Source: Hyperoplus lanceolatus | Lineage: Eukaryota; Chordata; Actinopteri; Uranoscopiformes; Ammodytidae | NCBI GenBank assembly: GCA_026929865.2 | Contig: CM049403.1 | Location: forward strand, 9,586,001-9,650,000 | Direction: 5' to 3' | DNA: 64,000 nucleotides | Shown here: positions 27,142 through 41,494 of the stretch, piece by piece | How positions within the stretch are numbered: position 1 is the stretch's first letter | Layout of the letters: each line of letters begins with the position of its first letter | Notes under the pieces: model-generated | What the model was told of the DNA's origin: nothing | Databases searched by the model: none | Seen by the model: the letters and a program-made list of their open reading frames with translations, nothing else | Program-made: the position numbers and the translations under genes

Positions 27142-30100
27142 AGAATAGTAGGAAAACAAACATTCTCTACTCAACAAGGTGTTAGAGGACAGAATATTGC
27201 AAACTACTTTTAAATATAATTTAATGCCGTGCAACATCACAGCATTCAAAATGACCATAGAGCTGAGTCAGCATCTCTTTGAGAGTCCCATCCCAAACTG
27301 AATATGATGAGCGTTACAAATGTAAGATTTATTGCAGGCCTTGTGTAACATTAGGTTTAGTGTGAACACAGTGTGCCATAGGGAATGTGTGTTTATTGTA
27401 AATCAGCAATGTATAAAATGGATTCGTTTTGTAACATATTATGACATATCTGAGCAAATACATTCGGCAAACCTTTTGTCTAGCCAACGAAAAGAAGCAT
27501 TAAAGAAAGAGCAGAGGCGGGCCAACTGCAGACTGCAGTAATGCAAAATAGCAAAAAATAAATAAAATTACATTCTGCAGTTTAACCTCTGTATTGTTAT
27601 GTTTTGGACAGGATGTGGAGAAGTGGTTTGCACAGTGTGAATGAGGACATCTGAACTTTTGATCCTCACAGCCAGATGTGTGCAGTTTGTGTTAAATGTG
27701 TCATTTGAGTCGACATTTTGCTCTCCTCTTGTGTTTTCTCTATAATGAAATCCATAATAACCACAATAAGCAGCTGGAAACAAGCTCAAAGCTTATCGCA
27801 AAAAATGAACACAAACATGACCACCAAAAGTGAACAAACATTTCTTAAATGAAACCCGGTATAATTTATTGTGCTTCTGAAACACAATACAAGGCATGTA
27901 AAAGGCCATAAACCTTGTCAATTCCAAACGGGCCTGGAAGTTATGAGCTGAGAGGAGCAGATATCTCCACTGTGATGTTTAGACACGCAGCGCTCCAGAC
28001 ACAGAAACATCACAACTGCAGACATGAAAGGGAGAACACACAGCATCTTAAATGACTCAGAAAAAACCAAAACAGTGGGCTGGACGAGATGGAGAGTTAA
28101 GGAGGAGAATATTGGGGTGAGGGGGGTGAGGGGGCACATGGTGGGTGTATGTGAAATGCTCATAATTAGCAGTTCAGCGTTGGTGCTCGTTTTGGGTTAC
28201 TTTCAGTCCTTTTCCCAATCTCCATGAAAACAGCAGTGGGACAAAACAGGGCCACATGTGTCTCCAAGCATAGAACAATAGAAGAAGAGAGAGAAGTGGG
28301 GCATGCCAGTTCACCCCCAGATGAAAGCTAGAGCGGGAAAACACAGGAATTAGTGAGGTTTTCTCTCGCATGTTTCCAAATCAAGCCTCCTTATTGGATA
28401 AAATGCGACGTGGAAAAGGCTGGAACGGCTTAGTTTGGCTTCGAGTGCTATACACCGTGACAGGCAGTGGAAACTTTTCAGCAAAACTCCGTAGGCCTAT
28501 CAAGAGGCACTGTTGTACAATGGCCCACATATTGTATTTATTTAAACACATTCTATGTATTTATGTCATGTGTAGCTCATTGGAAATACTTCTTTCTGTG
28601 CGCTGTATCCAGCACAGCACACATGTGGGCAGTTGGCCTCCATTTGTCATAATTGCTCTAAACATATCCAGTATTTTGGCAACTGTTCTGAGGCCTTTCT
28701 GACAAATCCATTTACAAATATTTTGTTGACGTTCAGATTGGTCGCTCGGGTTTCAGCATGTGGCTAGGGCCCTTCACACTGCTGTACCCGACTGCACCAA
28801 ATTAAGACTACACAGATTTAATGAGACACATGTTGGCTACTCAACACAGAACCAATCATATTAATAATGAAAGATAAAAGGGCTAGGGGAGGAGAAAGAA
28901 TGGGGCGGATAAGCTACAAGAGAATATACAGAAAATACTATTAATATGGAATACGGACGATGACAGAGCTTGAGGGGGCATCTCTCTATTCTATGCACCC
29001 TTATGTCAATCACATCATGAGGGGAACATATTGGTCCGCTCTTTTTAAACATATCTTCACAGTTGAGTTTCATTTCCAGTTCATAGAGGACGATTCCAAG
29101 AACAACAAAAGACAACCTTGCCAAAGAAGAAAAAAAAGGGAAGCTGTATGCAAATACCAGCTCAAGTCGAAAGCTGAGCTCAAAACCAGACACAGCTAAT
29201 GTTGTCACAACTCATAAACATTGAAGCGTTTAAAGTTAGAGCAAACTGGGATCTGTATACGCTCTGAATGCTCCAATCAAACACTGAGATGCTTCTCAGC
29301 TCGGCTTAGATTGCTCTGCCGTGAACTTTTCAAACATTCAATCAAATAAAGCCTTCCTTCAGAGCCAGAGGTCTATGTAACACCACGCAAGCCGTAAGAT
29401 TGATTTGACTTTCTTTTGCTAACATGACATTTCCATTTGAAATGCCGGTTTCAAAACACTGTCAAAGGTGGTACACTCATTTAACTGGCTATAAAGACAA
29501 CACTGACCCTGACATGGATACACATAAGAAACAAATAGTGGGCTGCACCTGATCATACACTCAAAGCCCTTGGATCCAGCCAGTTGAGATATGTGGTTAC
29601 ACATGGAGCAGTGCCCGAGGGGACTATGAGTAATTAATGACAGAGCAAGGGTGGCAAGAGTCTGTCTCTGATTGACCCGAATTGACCCTTGATGCTAAGT
29701 AACCATAGTGATTGGTCGGCCACGTTCCCTTTGGGTGACTGGGCGAATCCCTGGGGCGACAAGGTGGTCAGCATGGTGGGCATGAGTGAACAGAGGGGTG
29801 GGGTTAGAGAGGAGAAGGAGGTGCAGGCTGGGGTTTCAGATGGGTATAATTACACGCTATAGCAAAGAGGAGTCCTTGTCCCACCTTTGCTCCACGACCC
29901 AAGGGGGTCACTCCTTCCTCCCCCAATGCAAACCCATTCATCTCTTTTTACAGAATGCAAGTCCTTGCCCATCCTTGGCAGTAGGGGGCACTCCTAATCT
30001 ACTGTTTCCAAAAAGATGCAATCCAAGATGAAACTGGTCAAGCTAGATCTGACAGATTACTATCCAATGGTTCACATTCATCGTTAGTCAACCAAGCATA

Positions 30101-33100
30101 CAGGAACTGGAACGTTGTGTATCCATTTGCAGCACTAACACAACTTCTGTGAGGTCTAGCAGTAGAGTTTCTTATTTGTTACTGGTCAATAATATACTCT
30201 TCATCCTGAAATGATCAATCACAATAACATCTTCAATCTGGCTAAACATCTTTACTCTGGTTCTGAGGGGTCAACCAGTATCTAATGAAGAAACTCAGAA
30301 GGTCCTGGAATGTTTCCCTGTCTCCATTTCAGATCAGACATACAGACACAAAGACACATGTCCTGTGGGCCGTGACCCTCCATGGCCTGTGCTCAGCAGG
30401 TAGTGACAAATGACCTGATAGTTAATCTGTCCTGAGGTGGGGCTTTTCAACAGGGAACAGAGAGCCTGTTTGTGACAACAGGACGTTAAGACATTGTTGC
30501 CGGAATAAGCACATTAAAGGATGCACATGCATGAATGCATGCATGCACACATGGGCGCACGCACTTACGTGCACGCACATCTGGCTATATTTTTTGATGC
30601 AGTTCATGATGGAGAAAATGGGGTATAAACTGTTTGCAGTGAAGTGTTAAAATAAGGGAAGGGGTCTTGTGCATGTTTGAGGCATATACAAGTTATGAAG
30701 TGGTTCTTTGGTCAGCTCCGTCTGGGGCACTGGTTCATTGTTGTGTCTCTTGAAACCCCACCATCATCTCTAACGGTCAGCTGTTTCTACGGCCTTCCTT
30801 GTTAACAATCCAAGTGTGAATGCTGGGCATTGTGGGATTTTCCCTAGTCTGTGGTGTCTTGTTGGAGCATGCTCAAATGAAGTCCGATGCCAAGAGGCCA
30901 AGTCAGCAGACCACACTGACCTGATTCACCAGGGATAGTGAGTGTTAGTGGGTGCTCTGAGAGCCCCCTCGGATCATTTTCCCTAGACCACCTTACCCAG
31001 ATACTGTAACATGAAAATGCAGCTCAGTACAACAGAGATCTGAAATGCCAAGATTATGCTAAAGTGGAGACTGGAGAGAGAAACTATGGATGATCTCCAA
31101 CATAGATCAACCATTTGATTCTGCAAGTTTGGTCTTGTGCAAGTGTGAGGAAAACCTTTGGCTGAGGCTGTGAAAAACATTCGGTTTAAATCTTACAGAA
31201 CCCACAAAAACACACATTCATGAGGAAAGAAAAAAGAAAATCCAGGCCACATGAAAAATACTACTGACATGAAGGGGTTTTGACTCAACAGTTAAACAGC
31301 CACAGTAAACAACAGAGACCAGAACAAAAAATATCCACAGATGCACATATGCAGCGAACTCAGCCCGAACAATAATAAAAGAAGAAAAAAACTGCTTTAA
31401 AAGAGACTAAGAGAAACTCTTAAATGTTTATGAAACAGCCTCATTTATCCTCTGATGATCATAAATGACCTGTAACAGCAGACCATCGGCAAAAACAATG
31501 CTATTTTTATAGTTATTATTAATGCCTTTGCTTGTGTAGGATTTTCCACAAACTTAGATAAATCGATTTACGAACAGTAGTACTAAATCAAAGTTTACTT
31601 TCACTTCACAATCTTACATATTCACATGTAAGGCATCCTGTGGTCTCTCTCTCCCTTTCGCTTGCAACCTTAACAAATGTATTCACCATCAGCCTGCACC
31701 AGCAAAGATCTTTAGGACATCAGGCACTGGTGTCACTATCTGCTTTTGTCTGCTAGAATCAACAAAAACTGAAAGATCCTCTTAGACACTTTAAGTACAA
31801 AACAAAATCTTTAGTCTATCAAACCCCTATGACCCTATCTTAATTCCTTAGCGTTAACATTCAGAGAGCTGTGGCTTTATAATTCTACAGCTATTAACAT
31901 CAAAGCCATTCCTTGGCGTTTCAGTTCAGTGGGCTGAGATATAGATTTAGTAGGGAGATGCTTAGTAGAACGTTTAAAGTGCAGCACATGCAAATTAGTA
32001 TTGAGCTGAGAAGAGGAGCCCAGGTAGTTTAATAGGAGGCAACTTGATCAAGCCTTCCCGTGTTCCTCCTTTCCAGCGGCGAGACGGATTGAGCACAATC
32101 ATAGCCAGCAGCATGGCGAGGCGATTGGGGATAAGCGATGCAAAGAGCGGAGCGAGCCAAGCACCTATCTGTCTGAGAGAAGAGAGGTAATGATAACAGG
32201 AAGTGAGATGAGTTGGTCTTGCCCTCTGGCCTGCCAGCACCATCACCTCTGTTAAAAAGGTCCCTCTCTATAAACAGGCCTCTCTCAGCCTATTAAACAG
32301 ATAGTACATTAGGCCTGAGCTGTGCAGAACAATGTAAACACAGCCGTCTCAGGGTACCGGTGCTGAGAGTGGAGAGTGGGGGGAGAGGGCTTGAGATGGG
32401 GGCTATTCCTGGGTTTTCCTGGGAGTGAACTCCATCAGTCCTCCCCTCTCCCACTGTAATCCTTTCCAACTAAACACAGGAAGGAAGAGATAGGTAAATA
32501 ACTCAAAGTTCTGATAAACTCAACTTTTCCACCAGTTTTGGAAGGCTTGTTATGCTACAAAATACAGAGGCATCCACTTTAGCTGAGTACATGTTGTACA
32601 TCTGTGTGTATGTTAGTGAGGCATATGGTTGGAGAACACATGACAGGAAAACCATTCTATAAAAAGGGAAGTGCTGGATAAAGTTTGGTTTAGGAGAGAA
32701 GTGATGGAGATGATAGGCGAGAGCCAGAGAGGGCCCCTTTCTCATGGGACAGACATGAGATGATCCTGAACCTCCTGTGGTTCATTCTGTTTGTGGGTCT
32801 GTGTTGCTCCAGGGCTGAGGGGGGATATACAGAGCGGATACTCAGAGGGGTTGGATGAGCTGAATGTGGTACTGAAAGTGGATGGATGGGGAGACAGTCA
32901 GTCCAGGTCATTCCAGATGTGAGGCCGTTAAACAGTAGGGAACAGGAGAAGGTCAGTGCTGGACATCTCAGGGCATTGCCCTGAAGTCATTCACACCCCT
33001 TTGTTACAATCTCTAGAGCAAAACACAGCAAAGCCCCCTCAAACACCCCCACCCACCTCCCCATGGGGGCATTAGGGACACAGCAGATATGGAGAATAAG

Positions 33101-35370
33101 GAGAATGTCTGGGATGTGGGGACAGGCTCCATACCCTGGGGAAAGGCCAATTACAGGCTTTAAGCCCCCTGTCTGTCTGTGGCATGCAGCTCAGATAAGA
33201 TGAAAGTTCCTCGGGACCAATATCAACATTTTTCCTTCTGTCGCCATGAGAAATAACAATATCCAGATGCTACATATATTACTGCATGTTAAGTGTTCTG
33301 AGGATTGGCGTGTCCTCTCACGGCGTCGCATAACAGCAAAGTGACACAGGCTTTGTTGTTGTCAGGCTATTGACATACTGCAGACCTGCAGCTTTGAGCA
33401 TCTACAGGTCAGTGTATGTTCAGGAGGGGTCAAGGGATAGTGGTGAAGGGGTCATGCACACGCTGAGACTGTACAGCAGGAGGGTTAATGGAGTATGAGG
33501 GTCACCAGGTTCCAATCAAGCTTAAGACTCAATTACAACAGCTATAAAAGACTTTGGACTAATTTTGAAGAATTATAGATGACAGAGCAAGATCAAATGT
33601 AGGTTTGCAAAGTTTTGATGAGATGAATATAGATCATAGGATAAAAGAGGGTACTCAATCCAAAAAAGTAAGTACAGATAGAACTACTCTGGCAGAAGCC
33701 AGATGTTCCATCGATTAAGCAGCAGCCTTAGTTGAGAAGAGAAGATTTAAATACAATTTTTCCCAAAAAATGAATTAGAGCTAGATTGATAAATCAGCTA
33801 GGCCGATATGTTGGACGATATTAACTTATTGCAGATATAGTGTATCAGTACATGTCTGTAACTACCAGATGTTTTAGAGAAGAAATGCCAAATTAGGTAA
33901 GAGGTTTCATCGTGTTCACAATTCTTTCAAAAAATAAGTCTATGGCATCCATGTAGAGATTTTAGTTTGTGTTTATGCAACAACAAAAAAAGAAGCAAAA
34001 CAACACTTTTTTTCACCTGAAAAATCTAATATTTAATTGGTTCATTGGGCTACAAGGCCGACTACCAGACCAAAGGCCTGCGGTAATATACTGGGACCTT
34101 AAACAACCCTGTCAGTATTTTGAATACTGGACTTCTCAGATCTGTTTTCATGTTTAAATAACTTAGAAACAAGCGGACCCACGAGGGCCTCTAATAGCTT
34201 ATTCTGGTAAACATTTTTTTTTCTTCATATTTCAGTAGATGCATATATTTTCAGAATGACTCATTTTGAAGATACAAATCTTGTGTGAAGTTAAACAATG
34301 AGGGCAAATGACCAATTATCAGTGCATACACATTATACAGTATTCTTCTTCTTCGGAGTTCCACTTCTGTAAATTCATTGCACTTATACTTATATATACA
34401 GTCTTTCAGACCTGAACACAAACACTCAGCAGAGATAGCGACCAGGGTAGGCAGTTTCAGTGGCTCATGGGAGAATGGGACATACAACCGAGTGCAGCTT
34501 TCTGTTTGAGCACTGCAGCATTGTGTGACCAGTAATAACTCGGAGCTTGAATGTTTGCAGAGGCATGCCCTGGTAATCCCAGCGGAGGAAAGCAACAGGC
34601 CGGGGTGAGAAAGGTTAGCTCCTCTCTACTGCACTGCTGTCAACATGACTGTGTCCAGTGAAGTGACAAACCAATAAACAGTGGGCTGCACTGCACACTC
34701 AGAGACTATACTATAGCCTTAAAAAGTGGCCCATTATAAAAAAGGAGCTGCAAAACATCCCAAGTCAACTCTTTATGGGAGGGATGTGCAGTAGCAGCAG
34801 TGTGCGTGTTTGGCTTGGTGGGGTCGAGGCTCTGGCTGGGCTGTTGATGGGAAGGTACGTGAAGTGTGCCTGTGATGTTCTGGGAAGTGATGAAAGAGCG
34901 AGTCTGTTGGAGTTTTTACCTTGGGTGCAACGCCCCCTGTCTGGGTACCGAACACGTCTAGCATAGGCAACACATTCTGTTACTGCGGGCTGGAGCTGGA
35001 CCAAGCCTGCTCAATCTGACCCATTCAGACCCAAAGGCCAGTCACTGTACATGCCAGACAGGGGATCCAGGGAGGTGGGGGGAGTGTCATAGGTGCAGGC
35101 AGGGTGGCAGTGGTAGCCAAGAAGATATCTGCCCATCTCATACAAATATACAGTAGGTAGTATAATGAGTATAGGTAACAATTCCAGCAGTCTCCTTAGA
35201 TACACAGTAGGTATCCCATAGGTAACCAGATTTAAAATCACAGTCCAAATAATAGGTCAACCTAGCCAAACTCATTAACCTCCCATCTGTAAGACCTAAA
35301 CAGGTACATTGCCTTTCAAGTAAATGCTGCAAAACACAGTTCATTTCCGATGAGATTTTGTTTCAGCATA

Positions 35371-35562
35371 CTTGAAAAAAGATAATTTTTTGGCGTTTTT
35401 CGCTTTATTAGATAATATTTTGTAAAGACAGAGATGAAATAGGGCAAAGAGGGGAGGACATGCAGAGAACCGACCACAGGTTGGATTCAAACTGGGTCTG
35501 CTGCGATGAGGACTAAGCCTCTATAGAGTGACGCCTGAACAACTACACCACAAGCGCCCCCC
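35371..35562 (-). mobile_element. tRNA-derived SINE, copy 1 (minus strand)
   Basis: On the minus strand it begins GGGGGGCGCTTGTGGTGTAG (A-box-like) and carries a B-box-like GTTTGAATCC. The body has TTCTCTGCATGTC and TCATCTCTGTCT, and it ends TCTAATAAAGCG with a short A-rich tail. It is flanked by a perfect 13-base target-site duplication, TTGTTTCAGCATA (35358-35370 and 35563-35575). The head is tRNA-like, so transcription by RNA polymerase III is expected. Confidence 0.92.
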
Positions 35563-37760
35563 TTGTTTCAGCATATTTAACCAGTCTTTCCCCTAGGCAT
35601 GACGCAGAGAGCGCTCTGTTAAGCTCTATGGTCGCCTCTTCATATTATTACAAACTAACACATTGCACTTATTGCGAATGCTCAACCCCTCCTTACACCC
35701 ACAAATGCCCAGCTGCAATGTCTCAATCCTAGGCAAAACACTGCATTATCTCATTAGCAAAACTCTACCGCTGCCACTGCTTAGGAAAGGTTGTGTATGT
35801 CACAAAGTAGCATTATTTTATTCAGGTAAAGCTTGTATGTAACTGTTTGGAATGGCATAAACCAGGTTGCCGGGGGCCCTGAACTCACTGGCCCTTCAAC
35901 CTCAGTACGAATGCTGTCCACTCCAATGGCCCAGTGCACCGTAGAGGAGATGGCCTGAATGAACTCACACTGTCCACCAGCGATGGCATGTCCAGCTGTG
36001 TCCAGTCGTACCCACAGCGGCCCTCACAAACACTCTCAGGCAGAGCAAACACAGCCCAACCGCTAGGCAGAGCTGACAGACATTTCACCCCGCCATTTAT
36101 GCAATGTAATTAACTTCTCTCTTCTGTCCATGTTGAGCCAAAGGAAAAACCCCACATGCAAAATTAAATAAACAGAGGGGGCACAGAGGACACACAACTC
36201 ATTTCCCTTAATACCCCAATAAAACTCAGGCTCGTTTTGATTGCAAACACAAAAAGCTCACATCAGGCTCAAGGCTCGATTGTGAGATTTGATTCTTGAG
36301 GAATGTCATTTTAAACTCCAGCCAATTTCTATGTATAGACAGAACATACACTATCCTCAGGCTGAATAAAACAACACATTGTTATTAACACAGTCATTAT
36401 CAGTTCATGAGACCCATTCACACCTGCGGACAGTCAACTCAAGCCCATATAGTTATGAGACTTGGTTATGAAACTAAAAATGAGTGGTGAGAAAGTTGTA
36501 CTTTGAATAATCCAGGTACTGTAGACATTACCATAGGGGAGGGGATCAAAGTGGAGCCATGAAGTACATGGATACTGGAACCATCAAGCCCTAAAGTCTT
36601 CCTCCTTGATTTAATAAACCAACAATGGCCCCAGCTGAGGACCCAAGGTTTATGGGGTTGTTTTCAGATTCCAATTTGGCAGGGGCCACTGCTGCGAGCT
36701 TGTTTTATTTTTCCGTGATTTAGTTTAATAAGTTCCTAAATACTCTGCTGTCCTACTGCTTTGCTTTTACAGCTTCGGGAATATTTAAAGAGACTCAATG
36801 AAAATAGCAAGGTAAGGGAGGAGGAAAGGGCATTATTTATCTCACGGTGCAGGGTATGCTGCTTTGCGTGTAAGACATTTGACTAAATAATCAGTTAATC
36901 ACTGTTGGAGAGCTGAAGTGGACAAGCGATGGCTGGTCTGGCTTTTGACTTACTCTTAGACTCTTCCTTGTCTCTGTGTCTCCATCAGCCTTGCCCTCTG
37001 ACCCTTCCACAGTCAAACACAGGCGTAGTACATCCGCCTCCGACCGCCCCCGTAAACTAGTCCTCTTCCTTTTCAGAGCTAAAAAGCCTCTAAACAACGT
37101 GATGGAAACCTGGAGTTTTTGCAAGTGTTTACTGGATTTGAATGTTTTCCCTCCAAACACAACTGAGCCTGTTTATGAAGGGGAGGAATCTGCGTTTTTT
37201 TCCCCTGCCTGTCAGTTTAACACAACATTCTGGCCACCAGCTAGCCAACCACAAGCACTCACTTACCTGCTGAGCATCGCAAATAAAATATTTACCCGAA
37301 GGGCAGAGATGTGAAAGAGTAAACTACCTGAGATAATTAGAAATTGCCAGGGAATGTGAGTGTGTTTTCATTTCTGGCAGTGTAACATTGTTTAGGATAT
37401 ATTCGACAACAACATGTGTGCATTTTTTAAGCGATTTAAGTCTACTTTCAGTCCCCAGTCATGACTTAATAGTGAGCAGCAGCTTTCAGTTTGTATGCAC
37501 CACATATCTGGAACAAACTCCCAGACGGGTTTTTTAAAACTTGTTTAGACCTTTAAAATGCTATTATTAAAAAAAAAAATAACAATGTGTCTGCCTGTTT
37601 TCGCTCTTTGAATTTATCATCTCCTGAATGCAATATAAAAAAAATTCTTACGTCTTATCTTCATGTATTTTAAAAAGGCGAATATTCCATTTTAGAAATA
37701 TACTTTTCATCGCCTGGGACGCATATGGATAATGGGTTTGTGTAAGATGAGCACACAGAC

Positions 37761-37936
37761 CTGCAGCAGCAGCCTCTCGAAGGCCAGGCAGGCATCCCAG
37801 CGGGGCAGAGCGGGGTGGCTGAGGGTCTGCGCTGTGGCCAGGCCCAGCTGGAGCACCCCACAGTTCCTCTCTAGCGCCCCCCAGCTGCTCCGGAACAGCT
37901 GCACATAGGAGCACAGCTGTTCAGGGGTCACGCGGC
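37761..37936 (-). CDS. scfd2: scfd2 coding exon 4 (residues 371-429)
   Basis: This is a 176-base minus-strand exon. Its acceptor is CCCTCAG|GCCGCG and its donor CTGCAG|GTCTGT. Two bases complete a split Gly codon and 58 codons follow, leaving phase 0. The product contains RVTPEQLCSYVQLFRSS, CGVLQLGLATAQTL and AFERLLLQ, which correspond closely to the vertebrate family blocks TPGQLMSYIQLF, CGLLQLGLATAQTL and AFERLLLQ as remembered. The open frame continues into the intron for a few codons after the donor, so the open stretch alone overstates the exon. Confidence 0.96.
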
Positions 37937-37987
37937 CTGAGGGGAGGGGAGAAGAAAATACATACTGTTAGTATTTGCAAAAATACA

Positions 37988-38215
37988 TTTGGTAAACGGA
38001 CTGATATAGCGCTGTTGTTTCCCAAAATTTTCACAGACCCAAAGAGCTTTACATTGTTTTGTAAAAAATTGACACATCCAAACACTGATAGCAGCAGCTA
38101 CCACGCAGGGCGCAAGCTTACTATCAGGAGCAATTTGGGGTTCAGTGTCTTGCCCAGGGACACTACGACATGTGGTGGGGAGGCGAGGGATCGAACCCCC
38201 AACACCGCATAGGTA
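37988..38215. repeat. Teleost interspersed repeat with GTGTCTTGCCCAGGGACAC core
   Basis: The segment runs from TATAGCGCTG through AAGAGCTTTACATTG, CAGGAGCAATTTGGGGTTCA and GTGTCTTGCCCAGGGACAC to GGGATCGAACCCCC. This order is that of an abundant fish repeat. It lies just upstream (in gene sense) of scfd2 exon 4. Class is uncertain. Confidence 0.6.
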
Positions 38216-41200
38216 TCGATGGTCAAATTAAACCAAACAGTATATAAAATATCCACAACTCTACTCTTGATGGTTGGCTTTATGGTCTTTTGCGTGCCAT
38301 CCATTACAAGCAGCATACACAATAATGTACAACACTGCAATAAACACACATATATAAACACACACACACATCATGCATCCAAATACCAATATTTCCATAC
38401 TATTAAGCATGCCAGAGTACAATTTAGGATGTCCCAATGCATGATGTCAAATGCAGTATGCCAAAAATACCCGGGTGCCTTAATACATCCAATTGCATTT
38501 TGCAGTATACAAAAATACATGCTTTTAGTATGTAGCATAGTAAAAAATAAAAGTATGTGATTTGGAACGCAGGGACAGTTATTCGTCCTGGTGGGAAGAG
38601 TGGGGGGTGGAAAGAGGACAAATAGACAAGCTTTTTCCAAGCACAGCAGCCTTTTGAATGACTATCATACACTCAGCTTGTGGCAGAGAGGGGAATAACT
38701 GATACCATGGCAGACAATAATATTTTCTTAATGAGTACACACTTTACGAGCGTGGGGAAAGCGAGGGCCGTGCAGAATGTATATGTGTGCAAGCTTCAGG
38801 TGGAGGATTGAAGTCAGAGTTTACAGTTAAGAATTCTTATGATTAAACATCACTGAGTGTGTTTGTGTTCCTCGAGAATGTCTACATACGTAAAGCAGCG
38901 GTGCAGGGACACTGACAAGCCGCAGATAAGCCAACTTGTGTGTGAAATAAGTGTAAATTAAATGGTTTCTCTCTAAACATTTATTGAGGCAATACAGAGA
39001 CTATAGAGACAGGACTCCTCACACTGTTATATGACCCTCTACGTCCCACCAACTTGCGCAGAGATTCAGAAAAGACACAGGAAGAACGACGGAGAGAGTG
39101 TAAGGGCAGGGGTGGCCTGAAGGTACGAGGGGCTGGGATAGAGAGAGGGGGCACACATTAACTCCCCATAAAGCTCACTTCTTCATGTTGATGTTCTGAA
39201 CCAGCACCAGATGTGGGAGTATTTCCTGTTGGACTACATGGCCAATGTTTTCTTTAGTGGGGCCAAACACATGACTAGAGGAGAAACAGGCAGGCCAGGT
39301 TTAAAAAAGGAAAAAAAAAGAAAAAAATACTGACAAATACTAGATACAATATGGAGTCGTGGCACAAAGACAACTCATTGTTCCAGCTTTGTTAAACTGG
39401 ATGTAAAAAATTACAAACTGAATTGGAATCCCTCCAATCTACTGTCTGAAATGGAGGGAATGATCCAACCAAGCTAGTAAGAAAAAAACGCATTTTCAGA
39501 GCAGCAGATAAGTAAACCTGACATATAAATACATATAAATAGACCTCTGCAAGTCGGCATGCTTTGGAAACAAACTTTCCGAGCCGAACTAAAAGAGTCT
39601 GTGTGTCTTACGAGTCATTTACTAATACAGGCAATAATGTGACAAGGTGTCTACAAAAGGGAATTAAGTTTCTCGCTGAAATTAAAAGTATTTTTGGAAG
39701 AATATTCTTCAGTCCTGACAAAATACTGAAAAGCTCTATTGTGAACATATCGAGGCATAAAATCCTGGCAGAGTAACTATACCAAGGTTCGCTACAGCTT
39801 GATGTGCCAAGCATAACTCAACACAGAACCAGTAGAAACGTCCAAAGCAAAGACCTAGAACGATTTCAACTGAGAAAAAGGGCGAACAAAGAACGGTCCA
39901 CTGTGGGCCAAATACAATCAGACTTTTACAGCTCTGGGTAGATCATAGGAGAATGAGTGAGAAAATGTAAGACATTGGGGAAAAAAGGGAATAAAATAAC
40001 TTAAAAGCCACATAAAAGCCTGTTCTCCATTACACAATCAAACCAACCTTGGCCAAGACGTAGTGCTTATCTATGTCACTAAACTTCCCTGAAAACTCTT
40101 CAAGCAGCTTGTTGCCAGATGCAAAAAGAATCTCAGAGAGATGATCAAACTTCAGAAAAAGTTCCAAGTTCTTTTATTTGTCATGTGCGGAACAATTACC
40201 GAAGCAGTCCTTGGCAAAGACAGCCTTATTTCTAACTCAACGAAGGTCTACAAAATGTACAAAGAAAATCAGGCAAGTGGAACAAGAGAATCCAAGACAT
40301 AAGACATAGGGCCAGATTGAAGAGAAAAAAAAAATAAGAAATTGCATTTGGAGAATAAAGTCAAAATGTCAAGAATACACTTGACATTTCAAGATACTTG
40401 ACATTTCAAGATATAAGTCGAACCTTTGAGAATTAAACAACCCTTGATTTATTTTTCTTATGCCTGGAACTAACACTGAAAGTAAACCCTTGGTTTAGCA
40501 TTGCAACGTTATCCTCGAAATGCTGAATACAGTAAATGCTCTCGTTTTCCCTCTTTATGCTGGCCCCAATACTTCTTCAATGATGATAAACAACTGGTTT
40601 CATTAGGAACATTTTACATTACTTTCTTTTTGTGTTTTTTTACCCAATGTCAAACCACTGACACTAAAGGCCTACTCTATTTATAGGCCTATTACACTAT
40701 ATACACTATTTCTTGTTGGAAAGCAGCAGTGATTTTAATTGTGGTCAAGTGTCAACCATACGACTTGTTCAGTCAGTTAGATATTGCATACATAAAATAT
40801 GGAGTTATTTGAATAACATGCAACTCCACTCATGACATTAGCCTGTACCAGTGTCCCATGTTCAAAGGTTTTCAGGTATATACTTTACTGCACTGCGATG
40901 GCAGACAAAGCTTGAACCTTTTGGCCTGAACCCTTTTCTTCTGGATGCATTTATTCATTGAGGACCGGCCATAAAACAGATCACATTATTCATCCCCATG
41001 CTTTCAACTGTTTGACCTGATGTCCATTTTTAGCCTGATGTGCAGAAGTGGCAATTGATGCTCGGGGCCATGATCAAAGTCCTGAACAATGTTTTAAAAA
41101 AATAAATAAAAATGTACAGGGGCCAACAATGATTTAGTCCCGTTACTGGAAGATGACTTGCATTGTAGGTGCACAGGGTTACTCAGAGGCTAAGTGATGT

Positions 41201-41494
41201 CTGATGTCAGCTGAGTGAGTGGTGAGCAGCCCTCGGCAGCTGGACAGCCTCATAAGTAATTCTACATGGATGGGGGACACAGGAAGGCAGAGGGACTTTT
41301 ATTTATGCACTCCAAGAGGAGGAAAGTCCTGGAACTTTTATTTGTAGATGCGTGATGGGGCCTCTTTCCAGACCTTACTACTGCTACTGCCATAGAGTTG
41401 AGAGCACAGGTCACAACAGTACAGCATACCCACATTACCTAGACCTTCTATTGTCGGTGTGTTAGAAAACTTTTAACATTTTAACATCGTGTGT

